From positions 496,001 through 560,000 of the forward strand of contig NZ_JBHRXV010000001.1 of assembly GCF_042648405.1 (NCBI RefSeq): DNA of 64,000 nt, given 5' to 3'. Shown here piece after piece: positions 52,252 to 61,163 of this stretch; position 1 is the stretch's first letter; every line of letters begins with the position of its first letter. Position numbers and translations under genes: made by a program. The notes under the pieces were generated by a model. The model saw only the letters and a program-made list of their open reading frames with translations. It was not told where the DNA came from and did not search any database. The DNA is from Sphingoaurantiacus capsulatus. GTDB taxonomy: Bacteria > Pseudomonadota > Alphaproteobacteria > Sphingomonadales > Sphingomonadaceae.

Positions 52252-53505
52252 ATGGGCGAGGCCTATATCATCGACGCCGTCCGCACGCCGCGCGGCGTCG
52301 GCAAGCCGGGCAAGGGCGCGCTGTCGCACCTGCATCCGCAGCATCTCGGCGCGACCGTGCTGAAGGCGCTCAAGGAGCGCAACAACGTCAAGACCGACGA
52401 GGTCGACGACGTCATCTTCTCGACCAGCAGCCAGAAGGGCAAGCAGGGCGGCGACATCGGCCGCATGTCGGTGCTGCTCGCCGGCTACGACACCAAGGCG
52501 TCAGGCGTGACGCTCGACCGCTTCTGCGGCGGCGGCATCACCAGCGTTAACCTTGCCGCGGCGCAGATCATGTCGGGGATGGAAGACCTCGTCATCGCGG
52601 GCGGCGTCGAGATGATGTCCTACCATCAGGAACTGGCCGCGCAGGACCATGCCGCCGGCATCAAGCCGATGGGCATGGGCAGCGGCAACATGAACCTGCA
52701 GGCGCTGCACCCGCAGTCGCACCAGGGCGTGTGCGGTGACGCGATCGCGCACAAGGAAGGCATCGACCGCGAGGCCGTCGACGCGCTGGCGCTCGAAAGC
52801 CAGCGCCGCGCCGACGTCGCGATCAAGGAAGGCCGCTTTGCCAAGAGCGTCGTGCCGGTGTTCAACGACGACGGCTCGGTCGCGCTCGACCGCGAGGAAT
52901 TCCCGCGCCCGGAGACGACCGCCGAGGGCCTCGCCAGCCTGAAGGCGAGCTTCGACGTGCTCGCCGACGTGTCGATCCAGGACGACGGCAAGACCTTCCG
53001 CCAGCTGATCAACGACCGCTACCCCGACCTGCACTGGAAGGGCGTCCACCACGCCGGCAACTCGTCGGGCGTCGTCGATGGCGCCGGCGCGATCCTGATG
53101 GCGTCGAAGGACTATGCCGACAAGCAGGGCTGGAAGCCGCGCGCCCGCGTGGTCGCCACTGCCAACGTCGGCGACGATCCCACCTTGATGCTCAACGCCC
53201 CGGTCCCGGCGGCGAAGAAGGTGCTGGCGAAGGCCGGCCTGACCAAGGACGACATCGACGTCTGGGAGATCAACGAGGCGTTCGCCGTCGTCGCGGAAAA
53301 GTTCATCCGCGACCTCGACCTCGACCGCGCGAAGGTCAACATCAACGGCGGCGCCATGGCGCTCGGCCACCCGATCGGCGCCACCGGCACCATGCTGATC
53401 GGCACCGCGCTCGACGAGCTCGAGCGCTCGGGCGGCCGCTATGCGCTGGTCACGATGTGCGCCGCCGGCGGCATGGCCCCGGCGATCATCATCGAACGGG
53501 TGTAA
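52252..53505 (+). CDS. Acetyl-CoA acetyltransferase (thiolase)
   Basis: 417 residues. Nucleophile C92 in LDRFCGGGITSVNLAAAQIM, His in GGAMALGHPIGATGT, second Cys in VTMCAAGGMAPA, and the NEAFAVVAEKF region. It condenses or cleaves acyl-CoA (beta-oxidation or biosynthetic). The FCGGG in place of the common C-x-SG-motif fits the acyltransferase subgroup. Ribosome site GGGAGAGGGA. Its distance from the ligase/dehydrogenase genes leaves the pathway open. Confidence 0.93.
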   Translation: MGEAYIIDAVRTPRGVGKPGKGALSHLHPQHLGATVLKALKERNNVKTDEVDDVIFSTSSQKGKQGGDIGRMSVLLAGYDTKASGVTLDRFCGGGITSVNLAAAQIMSGMEDLVIAGGVEMMSYHQELAAQDHAAGIKPMGMGSGNMNLQALHPQSHQGVCGDAIAHKEGIDREAVDALALESQRRADVAIKEGRFAKSVVPVFNDDGSVALDREEFPRPETTAEGLASLKASFDVLADVSIQDDGKTFRQLINDRYPDLHWKGVHHAGNSSGVVDGAGAILMASKDYADKQGWKPRARVVATANVGDDPTLMLNAPVPAAKKVLAKAGLTKDDIDVWEINEAFAVVAEKFIRDLDLDRAKVNINGGAMALGHPIGATGTMLIGTALDELERSGGRYALVTMCAAGGMAPAIIIERV

Positions 53506-53511
53506 CCCGAC

Positions 53512-54531
53512 CTAGCCTTTCCAGGCTGCGAGCAGGGTGCGTACGAGACCGTCATACGCACCCTGTTTCGCATAGAGCGGCACCGGCGGCTGGCCCTGCT
53601 TCTCGTCGGGCTGGACGGCGATGACCGTATCCTGCCCTGGCAGCACCGTGATGTAGCGCCCGCCGTTGCCCGCCGCCGTGTAGCTGCCGTCGGGCAGGCC
53701 GTCGCCCTTCGTCACCCACCACATATAGCCGTAGCCGGCCATCAGCCCGGCGCGGCCGGTGTCGGAATAGGAGCGGGTGCTTTCCGCCACCCAGGCCTCG
53801 GGGACCAACTGGTCGCGCTTCCACTTGCCGCGATCGAGGAAGAGCTGGCCGAACTTCGCGAGGTCGCGCGCCGACATCAGCATGTTGTAGGCGGGGAAGC
53901 GCGGCGAGGACGGGTCGAACGCCCAGCGGGTATGCGCCAGTGGATCGAAATCTTCGAAGCCGAGTGGAATGGTGATCTGCTTTTCGAGCGCGGTGAACAG
54001 GCCGTGGCCGCTCAACCGCTGGTAGATGTCGCCGGCGACGTTGAAGTCCCAATTATTGTAGTACCAGTTGGTGCCTGGTGCGGCGCTGCCGCGCGGCGGG
54101 CGGGCGGCCTTCATCGCCGGCGTCTCGGCGGCGGTCGGCACATAGACGCCCGAGCGCGCCTGCAGCAGTTGCTGCACGGTCGCCTTCTTCTCGATGTCGG
54201 TCAGTAGCGTGTAGTCGTCGATGCCGAGCTCGGCCATCGTCGCGTCGCGGCGAAGCTGTTCGGGCGGCAGCATGCCGTAGAGCGCGCTGACGAACGACTT
54301 GCGGATCGAGGCGGTGCGCGACGGGCGGCTGACGTCGCCGTCGGACAGGATCACCTTGCCGCCGGTGCGCACAACGAGGCCCGACACGCCGAGGTCACGC
54401 GCCTCCTTTTTCAGCGCGGCGAGACCGGCCTCGGACCAGCGCCGTTCGGCGCGGGCCAGCGACGGCGTCGCGGCGATGGCGGCGGAGGCGGCGAGCCCGA
54501 AGGTGAAGGCGCGGCGCGAGCTGTCGAACAT
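53512..54531 (-). CDS. Exported serine hydrolase (beta-lactamase superfamily)
   Basis: 339 residues from ATG 54531, GGAG 7 nt upstream; GTG 54534 is an alternative. Tat-like signal SSRRAFTFGLAASAAIAATP. Nucleophile S75 in ASIRKSF (SxxK, K78); YNNWDFN is the tyrosine motif. Class C beta-lactamase/esterase fold; substrate unknown. Its ATG overlaps the stop of the upstream CapA-like gene by one base, so translation is coupled. Confidence 0.87.
   Translation of the reverse strand: MFDSSRRAFTFGLAASAAIAATPSLARAERRWSEAGLAALKKEARDLGVSGLVVRTGGKVILSDGDVSRPSRTASIRKSFVSALYGMLPPEQLRRDATMAELGIDDYTLLTDIEKKATVQQLLQARSGVYVPTAAETPAMKAARPPRGSAAPGTNWYYNNWDFNVAGDIYQRLSGHGLFTALEKQITIPLGFEDFDPLAHTRWAFDPSSPRFPAYNMLMSARDLAKFGQLFLDRGKWKRDQLVPEAWVAESTRSYSDTGRAGLMAGYGYMWWVTKGDGLPDGSYTAAGNGGRYITVLPGQDTVIAVQPDEKQGQPPVPLYAKQGAYDGLVRTLLAAWKG
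53533..53565 (+). terminator. Hairpin after the thiolase gene, inside the convergent hydrolase gene
   Basis: CAGGGTGCGTA (53533-53543) pairs perfectly with TACGCACCCTG (53555-53565), then TTTCG. About 28 nt after the thiolase stop; it also encodes the last codons of the opposite gene. Confidence 0.45.
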
Positions 54532-55934
54532 CACTGGTCTCCCCCGGTCGGCACGCGGATGATGCCCACGCCCTTTTCGATGCTGATCTTGGTGCCGAAC
54601 GGCGCCGACAGCCGCTGCAGCCGTTCGAGAATGCGCTTGCCGATCGCCGCGTCGGCCATCGCCGGCACGCCACGCCCGGCGCCCTGCACATTCACGCCAA
54701 GGTCGATCGGGTAGAGCTTGATCTCGGCGACGCGGCCGCCCTCGTAACGGCTGATCGCGATCACCGATTCATAAAGCGCCGGGTCGGAGAAAACGCGGGC
54801 ATTGCGCGCCGCCAGCAGCTCGGGGATCGTCGCCGATCCGGGCGCAACGCCATATTGGTCGTACATGTCGGCCGGCACGGCATCGAGCGAGTTGTTCATC
54901 ATCGCGAAGTTGGCGAGCGAGTAGAAGATCGGCTTGCCCTTGTAGATCTCGATCCCGCGCAGGATGTGCGGGCCGTGACCGACATAGGCGTCGGCACCGG
55001 CGTCGATCGCCTGCCGGGCGAGCGTGATCGCGAAGTCGGCGGGCGTCTCGCTCGAATTGCTCGGCTCGTGGTTATGCAGCGTGAACAGCACGAAATTGCC
55101 GTTCTGCTTGGCCTGCCGCACCGCGAGCAGATTGGCGGCAACGTCGTTGGCGTTGGGCTTGTAGGAAAAGCCGATCTTGCCGTCGGGGCGCTCGGCCGCC
55201 TTGTAGGAGGTGCCGAGCAGGCGGATGACGCCATCCTTCGGCGTCGTCGGCGTCGGCGCGATTGCGGCGATCTCGACCAGCGTGTCGTAATGCTTCTGCG
55301 GCACCAGCGCGAGGCGCTCGACACGCACCGGGTTGAGGCCCGGCCGCCCCGCCACCTCGCCGACCGGATCGCCGGCGCGCGACATCGGGGTGAAGGAACT
55401 GCTGGCCGACACCATGCCGACACGCCCCGCCCCGGCATCCAAATAGCGCGGCGCCCGCGCCTGCGAGAGCGTCCGCCCGACACCGGCGTGGACGAGGCCG
55501 GCGGCATCGAGCCGCTCCATCGTCTCATAGAGGCCTTCGGCGCCCCAGTCGGTGGCATGATTGTTGGCGACGCTGACGATATCGAAGCCCATCGCCGCGA
55601 CCTCCCGCGGCACGCCGGGCGCCGCCAGCATCCAGGTGCCGCCCGACTCCGCCTGCGGCGATGCCTTCGTGGTGGCGAGGTCGAGCGCCATCGTCTCGAA
55701 GTTGCCGAAGGTGACATCGGCGCCGCGCAGCAGCTTCAGCATGTCGGGCGACTTCTTCTCGACCGTCGCCAGCATGGTGCGCAGATAGATGATGTCGCCG
55801 ACCGCGGCGAAGGTGAAGCCGTCGGCGATCGGCACCGACGGAACGGCCGTGACCTTCAGCGGCTCGGCCGTCTGCGCCAACGACGGCGTCGCGGCGGCGA
55901 GCGCCAGCGCGAGTGCGATTCCCAGATGCTTCAT
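54531..55934 (-). CDS. CapA family metallophosphatase-like exported protein
   Basis: 467 residues from ATG 55934, signal peptide MKHLGIALALALAAATPSLA. CapA/PgsA-like metal-binding motifs: FAAVGDIIYLR, GADVTFGNFE, SVANNHATDW, FTLHNHEP and DAYVGHGPHILRG. Family members include the PgsA part of poly-gamma-glutamate synthesis, but no PgsB/C genes are nearby; most proteobacterial members are uncharacterised. Coupled to a serine hydrolase gene. Confidence 0.85.
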   Translation of the reverse strand: MKHLGIALALALAAATPSLAQTAEPLKVTAVPSVPIADGFTFAAVGDIIYLRTMLATVEKKSPDMLKLLRGADVTFGNFETMALDLATTKASPQAESGGTWMLAAPGVPREVAAMGFDIVSVANNHATDWGAEGLYETMERLDAAGLVHAGVGRTLSQARAPRYLDAGAGRVGMVSASSSFTPMSRAGDPVGEVAGRPGLNPVRVERLALVPQKHYDTLVEIAAIAPTPTTPKDGVIRLLGTSYKAAERPDGKIGFSYKPNANDVAANLLAVRQAKQNGNFVLFTLHNHEPSNSSETPADFAITLARQAIDAGADAYVGHGPHILRGIEIYKGKPIFYSLANFAMMNNSLDAVPADMYDQYGVAPGSATIPELLAARNARVFSDPALYESVIAISRYEGGRVAEIKLYPIDLGVNVQGAGRGVPAMADAAIGKRILERLQRLSAPFGTKISIEKGVGIIRVPTGGDQ

Positions 55935-56026
55935 GATGTCCCTCCGACCCTTAGCTTGCATCAGAGCGGGGTAAACGCCTGCCGTCAAACCGCCCGGATG
56001 GGCGCGATAAACACCCTCCCCCTCTA

Positions 56027-56104
56027 TCGTCATCCCCGCGAAGGCGGGGATCCATTACCGCCGACGCTTCGGAGAATGGATCCCCGCCTTCGCGGGGATG
56101 ACGA
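56027..56104. repeat. REPIN-like palindrome, inverted orientation of copies A and B
   Basis: Arms TCGTCATCCCCGCGAAGGCG and complement ending GGGGATGACGA. Spacer CCGCCGACGCTTCGGAG is the reverse complement of the spacer in the copies at 6193 and 9174, showing that the element inserts in either direction. Confidence 0.88.
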
Positions 56105-56152
56105 GGAGGGGGCGGGGATGACGACAAGGGAGGAGGTCTCTAGGCTGGTGAC

Positions 56153-57727
56153 ATGCGCCTCATCGCCCTCCTCCTTGCCGTCGCCCTCGCGGCGCCCGCT
56201 GCCTCCCAGCCAAATCTCGACGACCTGTTCGCCCGCTGGTCGTCGCCGAGCGCGCCCGGCTGCGCCGTCGCGGTGGCGAAAGATGGCCGGACGATCATCG
56301 ACAAGGCCTATGGCGGCGCCGATCTCGAACATGGCGTCGCCAACACGCCGGCGACGATCTTCGAGGCCGGGTCGGTGTCGAAGCAGTTCACCGCCGCGGC
56401 GATCCTGCTGCTGGTCGAGGACGGCAAGCTAAAGCTCGACGATGACGTGCGCCAGCATGTGCCCGAGCTGTCGCCGAGCCTGCCGCGCCTCACCCTCGAT
56501 CATCTGATCAACCACACCAGCGGCCTGCGCGACTGGGGCAGCGTCATGGACCTCGCCGGCTGGCCGCGGGGCACCCGCGCCTACACGCCGCCCGACGTGC
56601 TCGACATCATCGCCCGCCAGCAGGCGCTCAACTACCCGCCGGGCGCCGAGTACAGCTACACCAACAGCGGCTATAATCTGATGGCACTGATCGTCGAGCG
56701 GGTGAGCGGGCAGACACTCGCCGCCTTTACCGCCGCGCGGCTGTTCGCCCCGATGGGCATGACCAACACGAGCTGGCGCGACGACTTCCGCCGCGTCGTG
56801 CCGGGCCGCGCCATCGCCTACGAACGCGATGGCGAGACCTGGACGCAGGCGATGCCGTTCGAAGATGCCTATGGCAACGGCGGGCTGCTGACGACCACCG
56901 CCGACCTGCTCCGCTGGAACGACGCGCTGACCGCGGGCAGGCTCGGCGCCTTCGTCACGAGCAAGCTGCAGGAGCGCGCCCACCTCACCGACGGCACGCC
57001 GATCACCTATGCGCGCGGGCTGTTCGTCGACCGCTGGCGCAACCGCGAGCAGGTGGCGCACAGCGGCTCGACCGGCGGCTACCGCGCGTGGCTCGGCCGG
57101 CTGCCCGACGAGAAGCTGTCGGTGGCTTTGCTGTGCAATGCCGGCGATGTCAGCAGCACCATGCTGGCGCATCAGGTGATCGACCGGATGCTCGGCGTGC
57201 CCGAGGAAGCTACCCTGCCGCCCGCGCCGGTCAATGGCGGCGCCGGCACCTTCATCGCCGAGACGACGCACACGCCGGTCACGCTGATCGACGACGCCGG
57301 CACCCTGCGCATCAAGGACGGCCCGTCGCTGGCGCCGCTTCCCAACGGCCGGCTGCGCGGACGCGGCGGCGAGGTGGCGTTCGAGGGTCGCGACCGCTTC
57401 GTCCTGCATACGCCCGAGGGCAACCGCGTCGCCTACCGCCGCGTCGCACCTTGGGCGCCCGCCGCCGCCGACCTGGCGGCGCTCGCCGGCCGCTATCGCA
57501 GCGACGAGGCCGACGCGACCTATGTCGCCTTCGTCGAAAGCGGCGCGCTGAAGCTGCGGCACGACCGGCGGCCGGGATTGATCGTGACGCTCGCCCCCAT
57601 CACTGCCGACCTGTTCGACGCCGAGGGCGATGGCATCGTCCGGGTGATCCGCGATGGCGAGAAGATATCGGCGCTGTCCTTTGGCGTATCGCGCGTCCGC
57701 GACCTGCGGCTCGCGAAGCTTCCTTAG
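56153..57727 (+). CDS. Exported serine hydrolase (class C beta-lactamase-like)
   Basis: 524 residues. Signal peptide MRLIALLLAVALAAPAASQ. S74-x-x-K77 (GSVSKQFTAAA), YSYTNSGYN (Tyr-x-Asn), and HSGSTGGYRAWL (KTG-like). Penicillin-binding/beta-lactamase fold with a C-terminal extension of about 150 residues, as in Pab87- or EstB-like D-aminopeptidases/esterases. Exported. Ends overlapping egtD convergently by 4 nt. Substrate unknown. Confidence 0.88.
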   Translation: MRLIALLLAVALAAPAASQPNLDDLFARWSSPSAPGCAVAVAKDGRTIIDKAYGGADLEHGVANTPATIFEAGSVSKQFTAAAILLLVEDGKLKLDDDVRQHVPELSPSLPRLTLDHLINHTSGLRDWGSVMDLAGWPRGTRAYTPPDVLDIIARQQALNYPPGAEYSYTNSGYNLMALIVERVSGQTLAAFTAARLFAPMGMTNTSWRDDFRRVVPGRAIAYERDGETWTQAMPFEDAYGNGGLLTTTADLLRWNDALTAGRLGAFVTSKLQERAHLTDGTPITYARGLFVDRWRNREQVAHSGSTGGYRAWLGRLPDEKLSVALLCNAGDVSSTMLAHQVIDRMLGVPEEATLPPAPVNGGAGTFIAETTHTPVTLIDDAGTLRIKDGPSLAPLPNGRLRGRGGEVAFEGRDRFVLHTPEGNRVAYRRVAPWAPAAADLAALAGRYRSDEADATYVAFVESGALKLRHDRRPGLIVTLAPITADLFDAEGDGIVRVIRDGEKISALSFGVSRVRDLRLAKLP

Positions 57728-58689
57728 GGCTGAAGGTGATCAGCCACCGCACGCCAGACGTAGAGGCCGAACAGTCCGGCCGGGTCGCTCCACGCGGCGA
57801 GCGGCTCCCAGCCTGAGGCGCGGGCCAGCAGCCGCGCTTCCTCGGGCGTGTATTTGTAGCTGTTCTCGGTGTGGATCGTCTCGCCGCCGCGTATCGTGAA
57901 GCGCCGGCCGGCGGCATGGAAGCTCATGTCGTGCAGCGCGACGAGGTGCATCTCGATCCGCCCGCAATCGTCGTTCCACATCGCGCGATGCTCGAACTCG
58001 TCGACGGGAATGTCGCCGTCGAGCTCGCGGTTGATGCGCTCGAGCAGGTTGAGGTTGAACGCCGCGGTAACGCCGGCGGCATCATCATAGGCGGCTTCGA
58101 GCAACCGCGGGTTCTTGCGCCGGTCAATGCCGATCACCAGCCGCGCGTCGGCGCCCAGGGTCTCGCGAAAGGCGCGCAGCAGGTCGACGGCGCCGGCATG
58201 ATCGAGATTGCCGATCGTCGAGCCGGGGAAGAAGCCGAGCATCGGCCGCGCCCTCACCGCGACGGGTAGCGCGATCGGCCGGGTGAAATCGCCCGCCACC
58301 GGCCGCACGTCGAGGCCTGGATGCGCCGCCGCGAGCGCCGCGGCCGATTCCTCGAGGAACTCGGCGCTGATGTCGATCGGCACATAGGCGGCGGCGTCGA
58401 TGTGGCGGAGCAGCAGCGGCGTCTTGGTCGATGAACCCGAGCCGAATTCGACCACCGCCCGCCGCGCGCCGACCAGCCGCGCGATGTCGGCGCCATGCGC
58501 CTCCAGCAGGCCGATCTCGGTGCGGGTCGGATAATATTCGGGCAACCGGGTAATCTCCTCGAACAGCTCCGAGCCGCGCCGGTCATAGAAATAGCGCGCC
58601 GGGACTACCTTCTGGGGCTGCGAAAGGCCGGCGACCACCGCGTGCGCGAAATCGCTGCCGGTGGTCGGGCGAAGAGGAATGTCGAGCAT
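57724..58689 (-). CDS. egtD: L-histidine N-alpha-methyltransferase EgtD
   Basis: 321 residues from ATG 58689 (MLDIPLRP). Makes hercynine (trimethylhistidine), first step of ergothioneine synthesis. Motifs: RYFYDRRGSELFEEITRLPE and YYPTRTE, SAM-binding VVEFGSGSSTKT, and GFFPGSTIGN. EgtB lies just beyond one intervening gene. The frame from 58821 overlaps the divergent gene and is not used. Confidence 0.95.
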   Translation of the reverse strand: MLDIPLRPTTGSDFAHAVVAGLSQPQKVVPARYFYDRRGSELFEEITRLPEYYPTRTEIGLLEAHGADIARLVGARRAVVEFGSGSSTKTPLLLRHIDAAAYVPIDISAEFLEESAAALAAAHPGLDVRPVAGDFTRPIALPVAVRARPMLGFFPGSTIGNLDHAGAVDLLRAFRETLGADARLVIGIDRRKNPRLLEAAYDDAAGVTAAFNLNLLERINRELDGDIPVDEFEHRAMWNDDCGRIEMHLVALHDMSFHAAGRRFTIRGGETIHTENSYKYTPEEARLLARASGWEPLAAWSDPAGLFGLYVWRAVADHLQP

Positions 58690-58753
58690 GAGGGAGAAAC
58701 GAACCGGGCCGCGCTTCGTTGCGTGACCGTGATGTGAAGGTGAAAGGCGTTGA

Positions 58754-59839
58754 ATGGCGGCCAAGGTGCCCGCGCCCCGCAAGGGCAGCCCCAGCACGAA
58801 GCTCGACGAGGCGGAGTTCAAGCGGCGCTATCTGGCCCAGTTTCGCGACGATGGCTTCGACGCACTGAAGCCCGAGCTGGACCGCGTCGCCGCCGTCGCC
58901 TGGACCGCCTATCGCGAGGGGCGGAAGAGCCCGCAGACGCGTAAGGCGGGACCTGACTTCGCCGATCCCGGCTACGACCTGTCGATCGACTGGCTGGCGG
59001 CGCGCGACGCCATCGCCGCGGCGCAGGCGCGGCACGACGATCGCGAGGGGCCGCTGCGCGTGCTGCTGATCAACGGCTCCTCCCGCTCCGAACATAGCTG
59101 CCCGGGCGAAGTGTCGAAGTCATACCGGATGGTGCAGATGGCGCGCGAAATCTTCGAGGCGGCCACCGGCGTCGACGTGCAGCTGCTCGACCTCAGCCGG
59201 ACGACCGCCGAATACGGTCGCAAGATCCACCCCTGCAAGGCCTGCTTCTCGACCGCGGCGCCGCTCTGCCACTGGCCCTGCTCCTGCTACCCCAACCACG
59301 CGATGGGCCAGACGCAGGACTGGATGAACGACATCTACCCGATGTGGGTGGAGGCGCACGGCGTGCTGATCGTCACCCCGGTCAACTGGTACCAGTCGCC
59401 GTCACCGCTTAAGTCGATGATCGACCGCCTGGTCTGCGCCGACGGCGGCAATCCCGATCCGACGCTGACGCATGGCAAGGACGCGAAGCAGGCGAAGAAG
59501 ATCGAACTCGACGGCTGGGGTTATCCCCGCCACCTCGAAGGTCGGCTGTTCGGCGTCGTCGTCCACGGCGATGTCGAGGGCGCCGAGAACCTGCGCCGCA
59601 TGATCGCCGACTGGCTGTGCTTCATGCACCTGTGCCCGGCCGGGCCAACTGCCGAGCTTCACCGCTACATCGGCTATTGGAAGCCCTATGCCACCAGCCA
59701 TGACGAGCTCGACCGCGAAACGGCGCTGCATGAGGAGGTGCGCAATGTCGCGCGGACGCTTCTCGAAGGCATCCGCGCCAAGCGCGACGGCAAGATGATC
59801 ACCGCCGGCAACGAACTCCGGCAGCCGCGCAACAAATAA
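58754..59839 (+). CDS. Flavodoxin-fold NAD(P)H-dependent oxidoreductase with Cys-rich loop
   Basis: 361 residues. N-terminal extension of about 100 residues, then a flavodoxin-like domain (VLLINGSSRSEHS; WVEAHGVLIVTPVNWYQ for FMN). Between them HPCKACFSTAAPLC then HWPCSC carries five Cys within about 18 residues, a possible metal or Fe-S site not usual for plain FMN reductases. Lies between egtD and egtB on the opposite strand. Its role with ergothioneine is inference only. Confidence 0.82.
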   Translation: MAAKVPAPRKGSPSTKLDEAEFKRRYLAQFRDDGFDALKPELDRVAAVAWTAYREGRKSPQTRKAGPDFADPGYDLSIDWLAARDAIAAAQARHDDREGPLRVLLINGSSRSEHSCPGEVSKSYRMVQMAREIFEAATGVDVQLLDLSRTTAEYGRKIHPCKACFSTAAPLCHWPCSCYPNHAMGQTQDWMNDIYPMWVEAHGVLIVTPVNWYQSPSPLKSMIDRLVCADGGNPDPTLTHGKDAKQAKKIELDGWGYPRHLEGRLFGVVVHGDVEGAENLRRMIADWLCFMHLCPAGPTAELHRYIGYWKPYATSHDELDRETALHEEVRNVARTLLEGIRAKRDGKMITAGNELRQPRNK

Positions 59840-59842
59840 CGC

Positions 59843-61039
59843 TCAGCCGTCCTTTGCCAGCCGTACGCCGGTGAACTGCCAGCGCTGGTGCGGGTAGAAG
59901 AAGTTGCGGTAGCTGGCGCGCGAATGGCCGGGCGGGGTGGCGACCGAGCCGCCACGCAGGACGAACTGGCCCGACATGAACTTGCCATTGTACTCGCCTA
60001 CCGCGCCCTCAGCGGCGCGGAACCCCGGGTACGGCAGGTAGGCGCTGCCGGTCCATTGCCAGCGGGCGTCGTAGAGCTGCGGCAGCTCCGGGTTGAGGCG
60101 CGCCGCCGCCTCCCACTCACCCTCGCGCGGCAGGCGCGCGCCGGCCCAGGCAGCGAAGGCGTCGGCCTCGTAATAGCTGACGTGCGATACCGGCGCGGTC
60201 GGATCGATCGGCGCTTCGCCGCGCAAGCCGAAGGCGGCCCAGCTCTCGCCGTCGCGACGCCAGTAGAGCGGTGCTTCGATGCCGTTCTCGCGCACCCACG
60301 CCCAGCCGTCAGACAACCAGAGCGCGGCGGTCGTGTAGCCGCCATCAGCGATGAATGCGGCCCATTCGCCGTTGGTCACCAGCCGGTCGGCGAGGCGGAA
60401 CGGCTGCAGCAGGATGCGGTGCGCCGGCCCTTCGCAGTCGAAGGCGAAGCCGCCGCCGCCATGGCCGACCGCGACGATGCCGCCGGGATGGTCGACCCAG
60501 CCGGTCGCCGCGCCCATTGACCCTGCCTGCGGCGCATCGGCGGCATAGACGGGCTTCAGCGGGTTCTGCGCGAACAGGTGGAGAATATCGGTCAGCAGCA
60601 GCTCCTGATGCTGCTCCTCATGATGCGTGCCCAGCTCGACCAGCGCGCGCACATCCGCCGGCAAGGCGGGAAGCGCGCTTACCAGCGCCACGTCGACGCA
60701 GGCCCGATAGTCCAGCACGGTTTCCAGATCGGGCCGTGTCAGCAACCCGCGCCGCTCGCGCGGCTGCCGCTGGCCCTCTGCCTCATAATAGCTGTTGAAC
60801 AGATAGGCGAAACCGTCGTCGAACGCGCGATAGCCCGGCACATGATCGCGCAGCACGAAGGTTTCGAAGAACCAGGTCGTATGCGCGAGATGCCATTTCG
60901 CCGGCGAGGCGTCGGGCATCGATTGCGCGGTGGCATCGGCATCGGACAGCAGCGCCGCGAGCGCAACGCTCCGCGCCCGCACCGCGGCAAAGCGCGCGGC
61001 GAGCGGATCATCGGCGGTCAGGGGGCGGGTTGAAGCCAC
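59843..61039 (-). CDS. egtB: Ergothioneine sulfoxide synthase EgtB
   Basis: 398 residues. DinB-like N-terminal half: HLAHTTWFFETFVL and the iron-ligand HxxxHxE in HHEEQHQELL. C-terminal formylglycine-generating/sulfatase-modifying fold with ARLPREGEWEAAAR and VLRGGSVATPPGHSR. Joins hercynine to a thiol with O2. No egtA, egtC or egtE genes are visible, so the sulfur donor (cysteine or gamma-glutamylcysteine) and the C-S lyase must lie elsewhere or be replaced. The 4-nt gap to the flavoprotein gene is convergent. Confidence 0.94.
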   Translation of the reverse strand: MASTRPLTADDPLAARFAAVRARSVALAALLSDADATAQSMPDASPAKWHLAHTTWFFETFVLRDHVPGYRAFDDGFAYLFNSYYEAEGQRQPRERRGLLTRPDLETVLDYRACVDVALVSALPALPADVRALVELGTHHEEQHQELLLTDILHLFAQNPLKPVYAADAPQAGSMGAATGWVDHPGGIVAVGHGGGGFAFDCEGPAHRILLQPFRLADRLVTNGEWAAFIADGGYTTAALWLSDGWAWVRENGIEAPLYWRRDGESWAAFGLRGEAPIDPTAPVSHVSYYEADAFAAWAGARLPREGEWEAAARLNPELPQLYDARWQWTGSAYLPYPGFRAAEGAVGEYNGKFMSGQFVLRGGSVATPPGHSRASYRNFFYPHQRWQFTGVRLAKDG

Positions 61040-61163
61040 ATCGCTTCAACGCCGCGAGAAGCCAATGGGTTCACCCGCCCAATTCGGGCATCGGCGCGCG
61101 TGGACAGGCCGCGCTGCCGCTCCTAGTCTCCCGCGCCATAACAAAGCACCGGGAGAATTTGGG

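Noticed and set aside
23662..56104. Repeated CGTCAT...ATGACG units as a possible CRISPR array
   Set aside because: Copies are palindromic, tens of kilobases apart, lack regular spacers and have no cas genes nearby.
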